Below, piece by piece: positions 47,601-59,600 of a stretch of DNA of 64,000 nucleotides. The position numbers and the translations under genes were made by a program. The stretch comes from Caprimulgus europaeus (lineage: Eukaryota > Chordata > Aves > Caprimulgiformes > Caprimulgidae): positions 43,639,515-43,703,514 of the forward strand of contig OU015528.1 in NCBI GenBank assembly GCA_907165065.1. Reading direction: 5' to 3'. The notes beneath the pieces are model-generated. The model saw nothing but the letters and a program-made list of their open reading frames with translations, made no database searches and was not told where the DNA came from. Each line of letters opens with the position of its first letter. Position 1 is the stretch's first letter.

Positions 47601-50600
47601 GAATGCGTTTAGACTTTATTCATGCATCATACCATTGCAACACATTATACAACAAACAAGTTGTTACAAGTAGTCATGCACAAAATACCGCATTTTCTAG
47701 TGTCCATGCATGAATCAGGGAACAGGAAATAACAAAACCTCAGAGACTTCCAATATTGCTCTTCCTCTTTTTATTTCCCTGATAGCATCTACCTTGGCTT
47801 TCACTGTATAGTCTCATCACTCTGCCTGATCTGGCAGCAGACTACAGGACCATCTAGCCTAGTGCTCTCTCCAACAACCTTAGTCGTAAGTTTCCATGTC
47901 TTAAAAGTGATATGGGATGCTATTAGCTGCACTGAAGAGCTAAAGGAGGAGCTATGGACATAACCTATGTTCTCAAGCACTGGAGTAGCACTCCAAATGC
48001 TTTTGATGGCTGCATCTATTTTGCTTTCTGTTGCTGAAAACTAACAGGATGGGGAAAAAAGTTGCTGAGTGTTCACAAGTGGTTGGCTAGAAAAGAGTAG
48101 CAAGAGAAGCTAGACTTTTTCACCTTCTCTTAATTTAATTTCAAAATCTAGCTAAAAAGGCAACCTTTTCCCTTCCATGTTCACCTCAATTGCTTCCTTT
48201 TTTCGTAGTTATCTTTTAATTAATAAATACAATGCACAGCATTTTTGGCATGGAAAAAAAAGTATTTTAATTCTCTGCAAATTCAGAAATAGTGTTTTTG
48301 TAACTAGGCAGGGTCCTGCAATGCTTCTGGATAGAGAAAATAAAGAATGTACATAAACACTGACACATCAGGTGGAGACTTTGGTAATTGCCTCTACACT
48401 GAAACAAGAGTATCCTGTGAAAGCAGCATTTCTTGACATTGGAAAACGGCCAACTAAGGCTTAGCAGTCTGTTTTACGATCTTAGGTCTTTCTTTATACC
48501 ACTAATAAGTGGTCTTTTTACCACTAATCTTTGTATCACCTGGAACACAAGTAGTTTAAGTAAAGTTTCCTGGCTAAGGCCACACTGGACCAGCCATCAT
48601 AACCTTCCCTTGAGATACTTCAAGCAATGTCTCTTGCAATGGCTCATCAAGATGAAAAGTAAGGACAGATATTCATTAGTTTAAAGAAAATAGGAAAGAG
48701 TTAATTTTGTGATTACAAGCTGTAAACTGAAGCTACTCTGGAAGGCTGATATCTCAGAGGAATCCAAGCAAAAGAAAGTTAGGTGGCTTTGCAACTGCCA
48801 GAAGAGACATAACACACTAAAATATTTTTCAAATCTTTGCAAAATTAACTGTTTTGTATATAATTAGTTAAGATCTTTTTAGAATGACTTGATTTTTTTA
48901 CTTTTGCCAGTGCTGTGGTGGAAATAACATCATGGGTTCTGGACATAATTGAGAAATGCTAAAATAAAAGTTGGCTCTATTGCAAGAACAACCCAGGAAC
49001 AAATCTGAGCACAAACCAGGAAATAACTAAGGTGGGGTGCTGTGGGGTTGAAGAAGGGTAACTCCACACAGTCAGGACAGGTTGGGCCTTACATTTTGAC
49101 ATAAAGTGAGGGATAGCAATACCTTTTTAAACAGAAGCTTTGGATATTTTGCTCTTGAAAGCTATTAGCAAACTATAACATGTAATACATAAAGCAAAAG
49201 CCAAGATCTTCCAGTGCTACAATACATCCATATATGTTGCAAAACACTGTAAGATGCAGTAAAACTGCATCCTCAGCACATGCTGGCATGTGCAGAGCTT
49301 ATATATGTTGGTTAGAGATTATTCCACATTGCAATAGGGCTACACATTCCAAATAAAAAAAGCAAATGCCATTAGACAAGATGCATTTCTTATTTCCTAC
49401 TGCAGCACTGTATATTAAATAGTAACTCCAGGCTGAAGAAGACAGTTGGAGGACAAGTCAAGAGATTTTGTTTGCTCATTTTCCAAGCATTCAAAATACC
49501 TTATGGAACTGCAGAACAAAACACTTCGAGATGCTTTTATGATGTTGGCTTTGCCACTAGTCTAGTGCGATGCATCTGAAGAGACCCCCATGTATTCAAC
49601 TGACTCAGAACATACCTACAACTGTGCAATGGTGTGCAGTGCAGAGATACTCAAAGCTAGGTCTGGAATCAGAAACAGCATAGCTGTATCAGCGTATTAT
49701 GGTACTAAGCTCACTGGGCCTTTTCAAAATACTACATTGCAATCAGATCCATTACTGTAAGGTGATCTAATTTTATAGCTTGTTTCTAGATCATAAACAA
49801 TTTTATTACAAATACAGCATTATCATTGGATATTTGATTTCTAATATGTAGGCTCTTACCTCACTAGCAGCATATGTGTATAGCACCTTATTTTTTATAA
49901 CAAACCATAGGTGTTTCCATGGTTTCTTACTGCCCTTAGATCTGTGTAGGTAGCCACTCATTGTAGAGTCTTCTGTATTTGCTGAAACCTAAAGAGAAAA
50001 AAACCCAACACCCAAGAGTTATGCATGTGTCCAAGTTTTTGCAGTACAGCTTTTTAAAAACAGTTCTCCAGAAACCTGTCCTGTCAAGAGACTGAAATTC
50101 TTCCTGATCTCATCAAGTTAATGTTGCTAATTAACTCAGATGGCTGAAAGAAAAATTATTTTGTCTGTCACCATCTGTCTGGTCTGGAAGAGAGGTTTCT
50201 GCAGTCAATAGGAGTTGGAACTTAAATTGGATGCAACAGGACAAGAGGACTGAAACACTGAGGACCAGGTACAGGTGGAGAACACACATTCCTATGTAAG
50301 AAGAAAAGATACTTCCTCCCATTCCCAGGACCTCCAGTGTAGGTAGACAGAGAGTTTAGCTCTACCTTTCCTAATAATAAGCTAAGAGCTGAGTTGGTGT
50401 AGGAGTCTTCTCATTGACTGCTGATGCAGAGGTAAATCACAATTCCTTGAAACACAGGGAAGCAAGAAAGAAATTACAATTCCTACTATCTCTTGGAATC
50501 AGTCTCACAGGTGTTTATGCAGTTTATATACTGCTTAATAGTTCAGGTCCCTGCCAAACCACTATTACAGATAAATTTTGACTTTTGATTCTAGAGAAGA

Positions 50601-53600
50601 TGGCTAAAATATGGAATTATTTTTTTCATTCTTAATATTGATGATACAATACCATCAAGGCATTACTTTTGACCAATAAAGCACTTACTTCTTTGAGGGC
50701 TGCAGGAATTTTTTTCTGCTTTCTTCCAGAGGGAATACTATGTAATACTGTAGACAAGGCACTTGATGGAGATTTATGATTGACTGGAGATCCGCTCTTA
50801 GGAGTGCACTGGTTATCTAAAATGCATAGGATGAATATATTGCTTTCATGTCACAGATGACTAAACACAGGCTTTCTTGCACTTTTTTTCTAAAAAGCAT
50901 CTGATATTTTTATTCTGATTACAGTACTTCAGATTAACACCCAGTCACATTAAATTCATTGTTGAATTAACTTGTCAATATTATCATCAACACCAAAGTT
51001 AGAATCTCCCAAATAACAATCAGGCTAAAAAAACCACAAGGAACTTATAACTAAATGGATTGGTCTAGTTTGTTTTCAGAGTCTGTTTTCTGATGTTGAA
51101 CGACCTTTGCCCATACATGGGGTGAAAATTCAACTCTTAAAAACCACACCAAGTTTTCAGAGATGTCCACTGCAGTCCAGTCTGTGCTCTACCTCTTTTC
51201 CCCAACTATCGGTTTTTCAATTCTCTACATCTGTTATCTTCTCAGCTTTTTTCTTTTCTCTTCAGCATCATGCCATCACACACACACTTCTGGAGATTCC
51301 CATCTCCAGAGAACATGTTGTCTTCCTCCACTGCTGCAGGCAGCTCCTTTATCTCTTTTGGAAGACTTCCGCAACACATCACTCCTTTAAAACCCCCCCT
51401 TCTAGCAACAACCACCACTGTTTTACAGCCCAGCCTGGAATGAGTAGCTTCATTAGGTCTACTTCTAGAGTTGTCCCTGAACATGGTGAGGCTCTAAAAT
51501 AATGAACGGAGCAGGAGAGTGATCGGGTGGCCAGCCATACCACACCTGCTCTGAAGCTCTTTTCCCAGCTAAAAGCACCTAGAATTGCTGCAGCACAGCA
51601 GCCTCTAGTGCCCAATGCAGACACAGGCAGATGGTCCAAACGGCCTTCCCCATCATCGCAGGCTCCCACCACCACTTCAAGGGCTGTCATTGCTGCTTTC
51701 CACATCCCCATGAGGAATGTCACCCCCAGCATGCTGGAAGCCATAGCTTGATTATTTCACTGGGGCATCACAGATTTCCTGATACTCTATAGCAGGGGTC
51801 CTCAAACTTTTTAAACAGGGGGCCGGTTCACTGTCCCTCAGACACTGTCAGGGGCCGGACTATAGTTTGGAAAAAAATGAACGAATTCCTGTGCACACTG
51901 CACATATTTTATTTGTAGTAGTGCACAAAAAGCAGGAAAAAAATGCAATATTTAAAATGAAGAACAATTGTAATCAACAAAAACAAATAATATTTCAATG
52001 TGAACTATGGGCCTGCTTTTGGCTAATGAGATGGTCAGTGTTGGGTTCCATATTTGTCACTGCCGGTCGTAGCAAGTGATGCAAGTGTTCATCAGTCAGT
52101 CTGGGTCTGAGTGGAGATTTCAGATGTTTCATTCGGGAAAGAGTCTGCCCACAGACACAGGTGCTGCCAAAGACTGTTGCAATTTTGAGTGCCTGGTTCC
52201 TGAGATGATGATATGTCTCTGAGGGGAGAGATGCACAGAAATTAGTAAGGCTGCTTGATTTGAATGCATCTTTCAGCGAGTCACAAGTCTGTAGTTCGGC
52301 CAATTCCATTTGGTAAATCGGATCAACAGTTTCAATGTCAGCAGAAAATGGGCCCCACCATGCTAGGAGCACCATCAGTTGTCACACTGAATAGTTTACC
52401 CCAGTCCAGCTCCAAATCATTCATAGTTTGGCAAACTTTCTCATAGATATCCTCTCCTGTAGTTGTTCCTTTGATGCTTTTCAGTGCAGCAAGCTCCTCT
52501 GTGACTTCGAAAGAATCATTTGTCCCACGAATGAAAATTAGAAGTTGTGCAGAATCACAAACATCGTTGCTTCCATCGTGTGCCAATGAGAAATAGCAAA
52601 GTTTTTTTGAGGAGTTTTGCAACTGCAGATTCAAATTTTCCCCCATTTCTTCAATCCTTCGTGTAATTGTAGGTCCTGAAAGACTCACTGTACTAAATAA
52701 ATCCGCCTTCTCTGGACGCATCTCTTTGGCAACAGAAAGAGGCATTCTTTAACAAATTCTCCCTCTGTGAATGCTCTGCCAGTGCCCGCTATGAGCTTGG
52801 CAACTTGATAGCTTGCTCGAAGTGATGATACATTGAGCTGCTTTTGCTTCATAAAAGTATTCTGCTGAGTTGTCAATCCATGTTTCAGTCTTAATATTTT
52901 ATCTTTTCTCACTTGTCCGACCAAAGAATCATATTTATCTTTATGCTGAGTTTCGTAGTGTCAATGCAAATTGTACTCCTTGAACACAGACACTGAATTC
53001 TGGCGTTTCAGACAAAGAGCTCTTTCTTTGTACTCCGTGCAGAAATAACCAGAAGTTCACTTTTCTTGGAATACCCTGCACTCGGAGTCAATTTTTCTTT
53101 TTTTTTTTTGGACATGATGGTGCCCGCGCTTCCCACTGGTGCTGGCTTGCTTGTCCTGCCTGGGAGCTGGAGGGAGGGAGGGAGAGACGGGGGAGTCGCC
53201 CACCTCGCTGATGCCGCCGCCCCCCTCCTCAGCCCGGCCGTGCAGCCCAGAAAGGGTGGCCAGAAGGGACTGAAGGAACTTTGCCGCGCCGGGGCTCTGG
53301 CGATTCGCCCGAGTTGGCTGGACCTCGCGGTCCAGAGGCTGCTGACTGAGCTTGCCCGGCAGAGGAGATGCCCGCGCCTCTCGCCCGCCACAGGGGGCTG
53401 GTCGAGGACGAGGCGCTGGTTCCAGCCCAGTCCCGGCGGGTGCTTGGGGGCTGCGGAGGCCGGCAGGCGGATGAAGTGGCAGGAAGTCACCTGTGGCTGC
53501 TTGGTTCCACCCCCAGCCCCCGGTGGGGAGCTCTGTAAATACCGGCAGGCCGGATTGAGGACCCTGGGGGGCCGTATCTGGCCCATGGGCTGTAGTTTGA

Positions 53601-56600
53601 GGACCCCCGGTCTAGAGAGCTTGTGTCAAACTGGAGCCTCTGTCAGTGGAAAGGGCAGCAATAGTTTCAGTCCCTGCTTATGGCTCATTTGCATATTTTA
53701 TACTAGAGTCTTTGGACAGAATTCAGAGCAAGACTTATGAGATAGGACTGGATTCCCACCTCACTGGGAGACGCCGTCATTGATCTGACACTTGTTTCTG
53801 CATAATGATATGAAGCTCTTTGAAGGAGATGGATTTGGGTTCTCTCAGGATGAGAAGGAAACTGACCCTGGACCTCCTCTCTAAGCAAATGTTACTACCA
53901 CCCTTGCTTTCCAGCAGGGTGCAATGTTATCTAACCCTTGCTTTCCAGCAGGCATCAGTAGTACCACGTTCTCCAAAAGTGTTTCAATGAAAATATCTGT
54001 CTGTGGTATTTTACATGAAAATACATGTTGTCACTGTGCAGTAGGCAATGGTTGGGAGTTTGCCCTCAGAACTAAGGTGTAGATATGCCAACTTTTTTAA
54101 TTCCAGATGAGCTGGGGCTTGAGCCTAAAAAGACTCAGCTTCAGTAAGATGAAGGCCTATGTCTTTATATATAGAGCCCCAGAACTTCAGCTATCTCAGC
54201 AGCTTAGCTGGCAAAAATGAACTTTACCAGCACAGAAGTTACAGAGAATAAAAGTACGTATGAACCCACTGGGAGGTCATAATGAGCTGCAAGGATTTTA
54301 ATGTACCCTGTGATTAATGAAAAGCAAAGTAACACTAGTTATCTAAAAAAGAAAGCAGCATAAGCTACATGTCATTACCCTAGGGCAAACGCGTGCAAGT
54401 TTCTGGAAGGAAGAGAATGTATTGCAAATTCACTTCCTAGCGTACTCCACAGAAACTTGTTTGGGCTCTTATAACCTCAGATGCCTGTCGCTTTTCAGGC
54501 ACTAGCAGCATTAGGCACTTGAACCCAGCAGTATAGATGAGGCACAGACATACCACGTTAGTAAGGGCCACAAAAATAAGACACACGGTTCGTGAGGATT
54601 TTCTTTACCTTGTTTTTGTAGCTCCCTGTAGCAATGATCACATACTCTTGCTGGCTGGTTTTTCATATAATCTAAACCATGTTTATTTGATGAACAAGCT
54701 TGACAGACAATCTGGAAACAGATAAAACCATTATTGTACATGATGTACATCTGTAAATCACCAAATGCTCAGACATTCACTTCAGCAATGTTCAGCCGAT
54801 AACAGTATCTGAAATAGGCATTGTTTTACACTGAAAATGGTTTAAGATCTTGGCTTTTCCCTATGTCTGTATGTTCAACATGCTGCTATTTCCTCTTCTA
54901 AATGCTAAAAATTTAAATATAAAAAAAATCACTGAATTACACAAGTCAGTAAGCCAACATTAACAATCCATGAAAAGCAGAATAAGCCTACGGTCATACT
55001 GAACTGTTTAAATCATAAGCTTTTACAGAAACTCCTACGAATAGTCATTGCTCTCTTGACAGTATCTCCACAACACAGATGTCTGAACTGCATCGTATTC
55101 TATATTCTCACTTGATTAAAACAAGACAAATAAAGATTTATTAGACAAATCTTTCATAACTGTTAAATAAGTTTAGTACTAACTTTAAAACAAAATTATT
55201 ATTTATCTTACAAAAATTAGCGAAGAAGATATTTTTCTCATTTTGGCTAACATTCTGTGTACTCTGTAATTGCAGAAGCATAAGATAACCATAAATAGTA
55301 CTCCAAAATGCAAAATAAGAAACATGTAACAGGTCAAAAGGTTGAACATTGGTCTGTCATAACACCTTACACTAAAAAAAAAAAAACCCAACATGTTGGT
55401 TTTAATCCTTGTAATTGTGTCATAGTACAGTGTTCCCTTAAAAGAGGAGTTGTGAGGCAATCAGGCTCCATCTGTATTTGCCAGACAAGGAACCTGAAGG
55501 ACTAACAGAAAAGGTAGTAAAAAAATTGCCCAACCTTTCCACATGCCCTGCAGTGATGCCTTCTCCATGTCAATGTGAACTCACTTGTACACATCATACA
55601 CATAGTGGCTCTAGTATCAGGGATCCATATCGGAGCCTTTGATCCCAGCGGACTATTTTCCTCTTGTTTCTCTGCGTCAGTCTGGGAGAACATAGTCAGA
55701 ACACCATTACATTCAGGGATGAGAAATAAGATTAATATTAATCAGTGAATATAGGTTAACTAACTCGTTTGGAAAGCCTTTTCTGATAAATTGTCATGGT
55801 CTTAAATGTTATATCCTATTTCATCAGTGACCATTATAATGCAAGCTTGAAGACAAGAGCTGCGTTTCATTAGTTCAAAAAGCCTGTGTTAACTTGCAAG
55901 TTTTACTAGCCTATTTATATCAATAGCTGCTGTATTTTAAAATCATTTCATTTCTGTTCACAAGATTACTGAGGGAACTGAGAAAGCTGGTTTGGGTTTT
56001 TTGGAAGAAAATAATTTTAAATTTAGGAAGTAGATAGCATTATGAAATATCATTCTGTTCTATCATCTGTTCACTTATTTACCATCCTGGTTTTTTATTT
56101 TTTTATCATGGAATGCATCTTGTTTCTCTAAACACCTGCAAAGAAACTTCATATTCAAAAAGGAAATAAACCAACAATAATGGTGTGATATACCTCTTCA
56201 AGACTTTTGCTAGGATTAAATGTGATTCTCTTTTTTGTATATTCTTCAATTGACTTGGAGATAGCTTCTAACCACTCATCTCTTTCTGTAGCAGAACTGT
56301 TGGGAGTAAAAAAAAAAAAATCTATTTATTATTGTTAACATTTAAAACTAAGAAGCAAGTGTTGATGAGAATTCCATTAGTTTTATTACACATTGACTTA
56401 ACTCTCTTGCAATTTCAGTTTTATAGACTGTCTCCTGTTCTTACTGAAACTGGCATTATTTTTTTAACTGTCTGCATCATGTCAATTATTTGTGTTGATT
56501 AATACTAAAAAGGATTTCTGTGCTGTTGTTATAATGTGGATTCCCTCCTTCCCTTTCCTCCTTCCAAAACCTGTGATTGTTTCAAGGCTTTGTCATTGCT

Positions 56601-59600
56601 TCCCCCTTCTCTGTGAACCCTTGAATAGCTTTAGTAACACTAGTGTAAATGGTACTCCTAGAAGAAAGGCATGGGACACTAAAGTTTCAGCAAGCTTTTT
56701 TGCCCCACTTCCTACTGTCTCGGGATACAGTTTGTTATGTCCAACCCTGGGAAACCCCAAGCTTCTGTCAGAACAAACACGATGTCTCTTCCCCAGCCTT
56801 CTGCTCCTGAATGTTTGCTCCTACCAGGTCATGCTGCTTTGAAATAACTCTTTTTTCCCAATTTTTTCCAGTGGATTAGCTAACCCAAAGAAATAAACAG
56901 ATGAGCTTACTGTATCTCTTTATCCCACAGCTGGTGGATCACTAACCAAGCGCAGGGAAAGCATGAGGCTGAAGTGGCACGGCACAGGGAGAACAAGGAG
57001 TGCCTGGCACAGCAGGCGCCTGTAGCTATACTGGATTACGTGCTATGCCAAAGCACTTCCTCTGGCCATGGGCTCACCACCACATTCTTATCATCTAAAA
57101 CCATGATGCTGCTGCTGCCACAAAGGACAGCCTACTACACTCCCTCTCAGCCATCATGTCTGATTTTCACCCTTGTGCCTGGCTAGGCAGTGGGCTGTAC
57201 TGGGAAACAAATCCGTATCAAAGCAAGCCATTGTGCTGACCTTCCTCTGGATCAGTTTACTGACTGGGTTCATCATGCAGCTGAACATACTTGTGCCAGC
57301 ACCATGGAGGGTGCTCTGAGGAAGGAAAAAGCAGTTTTGTGGCAGAGGAATAGCTAGACCTCCTGTTTAAGATGCCACGCCAGCTTAGAAAGTGCTTCTA
57401 AAATTTAAACCAGTATCTACTACCAACATTTTGTTACTCCCCACTTCTTAAGTAATATCAAATAAATAATTTTTTTTAAACCAAGGAAATTAACACGATG
57501 AATATATAAAAAGGAAAGTTAGGGAAGAGGAAAGCAATGATTTACACAAATTAGGTGTGCAATGTGAATTATTGTTTAATGGCTTTTTTAGGTGAATTTG
57601 GAAGCTTTGATAATCTTCGAACCTTTAAGGAAAATACTTTGAGCTGAGGTTTTTAACTGGATGAAATTGAGTACTATACAGAATCAGAGAGGATAAATCT
57701 GGAAAGGTAAACACAGGGGAAGCCTGTGAGGCATGAGGGAAAAAAACCAATCTAGCACACACAGCAACAAAATCAGAACAAAAAGACAGGAAATACAAGA
57801 TACAAACAAGGGAAAATCAATGTATTATTGTCTGTCCCAATATCTCACACTCTTGAGTGGAACATTTTGTTCAGTGTATTTACCTTTGCTTCCTCATCCA
57901 GAAAGAACAACTGGTCTGCATTAGCTACCTAACATTCATACCTCGAATCAACTTCTTTGCCTTTTTCAAAATCTGGTTACATTTAATTAGGTTCCTAAAG
58001 CTATATTAAATAAATAAATTCAAAGTTGTCCCAGCTGTTGGATATTAAGCATCCTCCATCATGTGGGGATTGCTACATATGGGGCTGCTCACACAATGAG
58101 CTACATGGCTTACATCCTAATATTTCACTAGGGAGCTTGCACTGGATAGATTTCCTAGTGTTAGCCTTTAGGGTTGTTTACAATCCTTCTGAATTTAAGA
58201 GCAAAGGCAGTGCCATCAGCAACCGAGTTGATGTAATGATTTTCTGCAGCAAAATAGGCAGTGTTTCTTCTGCTGTCACTCCCAGCCCTCCCCCACAGCT
58301 GCACAGCCCTACCACTTCCCTCACTGCAGGTCCAGTGTTTGTTGCATCCTTCCAAAAGGCATTTTGTTTACTGAAACTGCAGGGTTTTCAAAAAAATTTC
58401 TATTTATTTATTTAGGATTTAACAAAACAGTAGAAAACTTTAAATGGACTGCAGAGAGCCCCAGCAATTGTTATTTCTGGCAAATGTGGCGCTAAGACCA
58501 CACGCTGCAGCTGCCCGATGGAGTAGGCAGCTCGGTGGTCCCAGGAGGGCTCACAGAAGTCCTAGTGCTCAAGATCAGAGCCTCAGGGCATCCCTCCCAG
58601 CTGAGCTAGTCTTGCATGAGCTATCCTTATGTTAGGGGAGGCAATGCAGCTATGCCTGCCTGGGATAGCTCTTTCCAAGCCTTACTGAGGGGCCCAGCTG
58701 GCCTCAGACCATGCCAGGCCGGCACGACTACCGTTTTTAGGACCAAAGCTGCTCCTCTGGTACAGTGCTGTAGGGTGCAGATGAGCTAACTTGTTTCTGT
58801 GATAAGGAGATTTCTAGTACAATACTGCATTGTACCATGTAAAACAATACACATTCCTACAGATGTCCCAGGAAAACTGAAACCTTGACCTAGACCAGAT
58901 AAAGCAGAATACTAATGCAGTCAGTAAAACTAAACCTGAAGCGACAAAGACTCTTGTCTCGGCACCAATCTATCCTTCTGCTATTAACTGACTTAAATTT
59001 TATTACTAGCAATTTTTCACTGGCTTAATTGCTCCCCTCCTCGTCTCTGCCCCCAGGATCATTTCAGAATCTCTTCTTTTGTGTACACCCCGTATAATGC
59101 TTATTATTTGAAAAAACACAGGACTGAAATTTGTCTCCAATGTCTGTAAAATTAATCTGAACAGTTTTGTAAATTGAGATTTTTACCACATAGGAGCCAA
59201 GAAGCTGTTAGAATAAGGTGTCATCAAAAGGAAGAGGCAGTTTGTATTGACAAGACACTGATTCTCTTCACATCCATGACATTTATCAATACAAACAATA
59301 TAATTATTTGGGAAAAAATATATGCAAGCACCTATTGCGGATATTTTTTCACTTGTTTTCCTCCTACACCACACCTGACCCAGACCTTGCTTACACACAG
59401 ATAACAATCTGAAAATCCTTCTTTACACCTGAGGCCCCCAGTACCTCCTTTTCCCCAAGCAAATGCAACCTCTCTCTGTCACTGTTGTGTTACTTAGGGC
59501 TCTTGCACACACTTAGCTTCCAGCAAGTATTAAAACTACAGAGCTGAACATTCTCCAAAATGTAAGATCAACAACACTAAAAAAAAAAAAGCACAAATCA

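Larger units (their letters stand above)
51793..53609 (-). mobile_element. hAT superfamily (Charlie-type) DNA transposon, internally deleted
   Basis: A 1,817-bp element bounded by terminal inverted repeats (caggggtcctcaaact at the left; the right end read inward is cgggggtcctcaaact) and by an imperfect 8-bp duplication. Inside, on the minus strand, are transposase pieces resembling the Charlie-derived part of the vertebrate gene GTF2IRD2. The right-hand 500 bases are very GC-rich and precede the transposase start; the left 250 bases are AT-rich. The transposase is broken, so the copy could only move with a helper enzyme. DNA transposons are scarce in bird genomes. The terminal structure is clear enough that this is not a deeply decayed relic. 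Confidence 0.9.
50817..54608 (-). other. FGD6 intron carrying a hAT transposon
   Basis: 3.8 kb intron, donor GTAAAG. The hAT element occupies 51,793-53,609. An exact 18-base direct repeat, cccttgctttccagcagg, lies at 53,901-53,918 and 53,935-53,952. The remaining flanks are unique sequence. Confidence 0.85.

Noticed and set aside
51107..51744. Several overlapping open frames of about 75-131 codons next to the hAT element
   Set aside because: They occur on both strands without domain similarity. The region is intronic and lies outside the element's inverted repeats.
53008..53740. Open frames of 192 and 224 codons across the GC-rich hAT head
   Set aside because: They come from GC-rich noncoding transposon sequence. 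Only the last part of the minus-strand frame, from the ATG at 53,115, belongs to the transposase.
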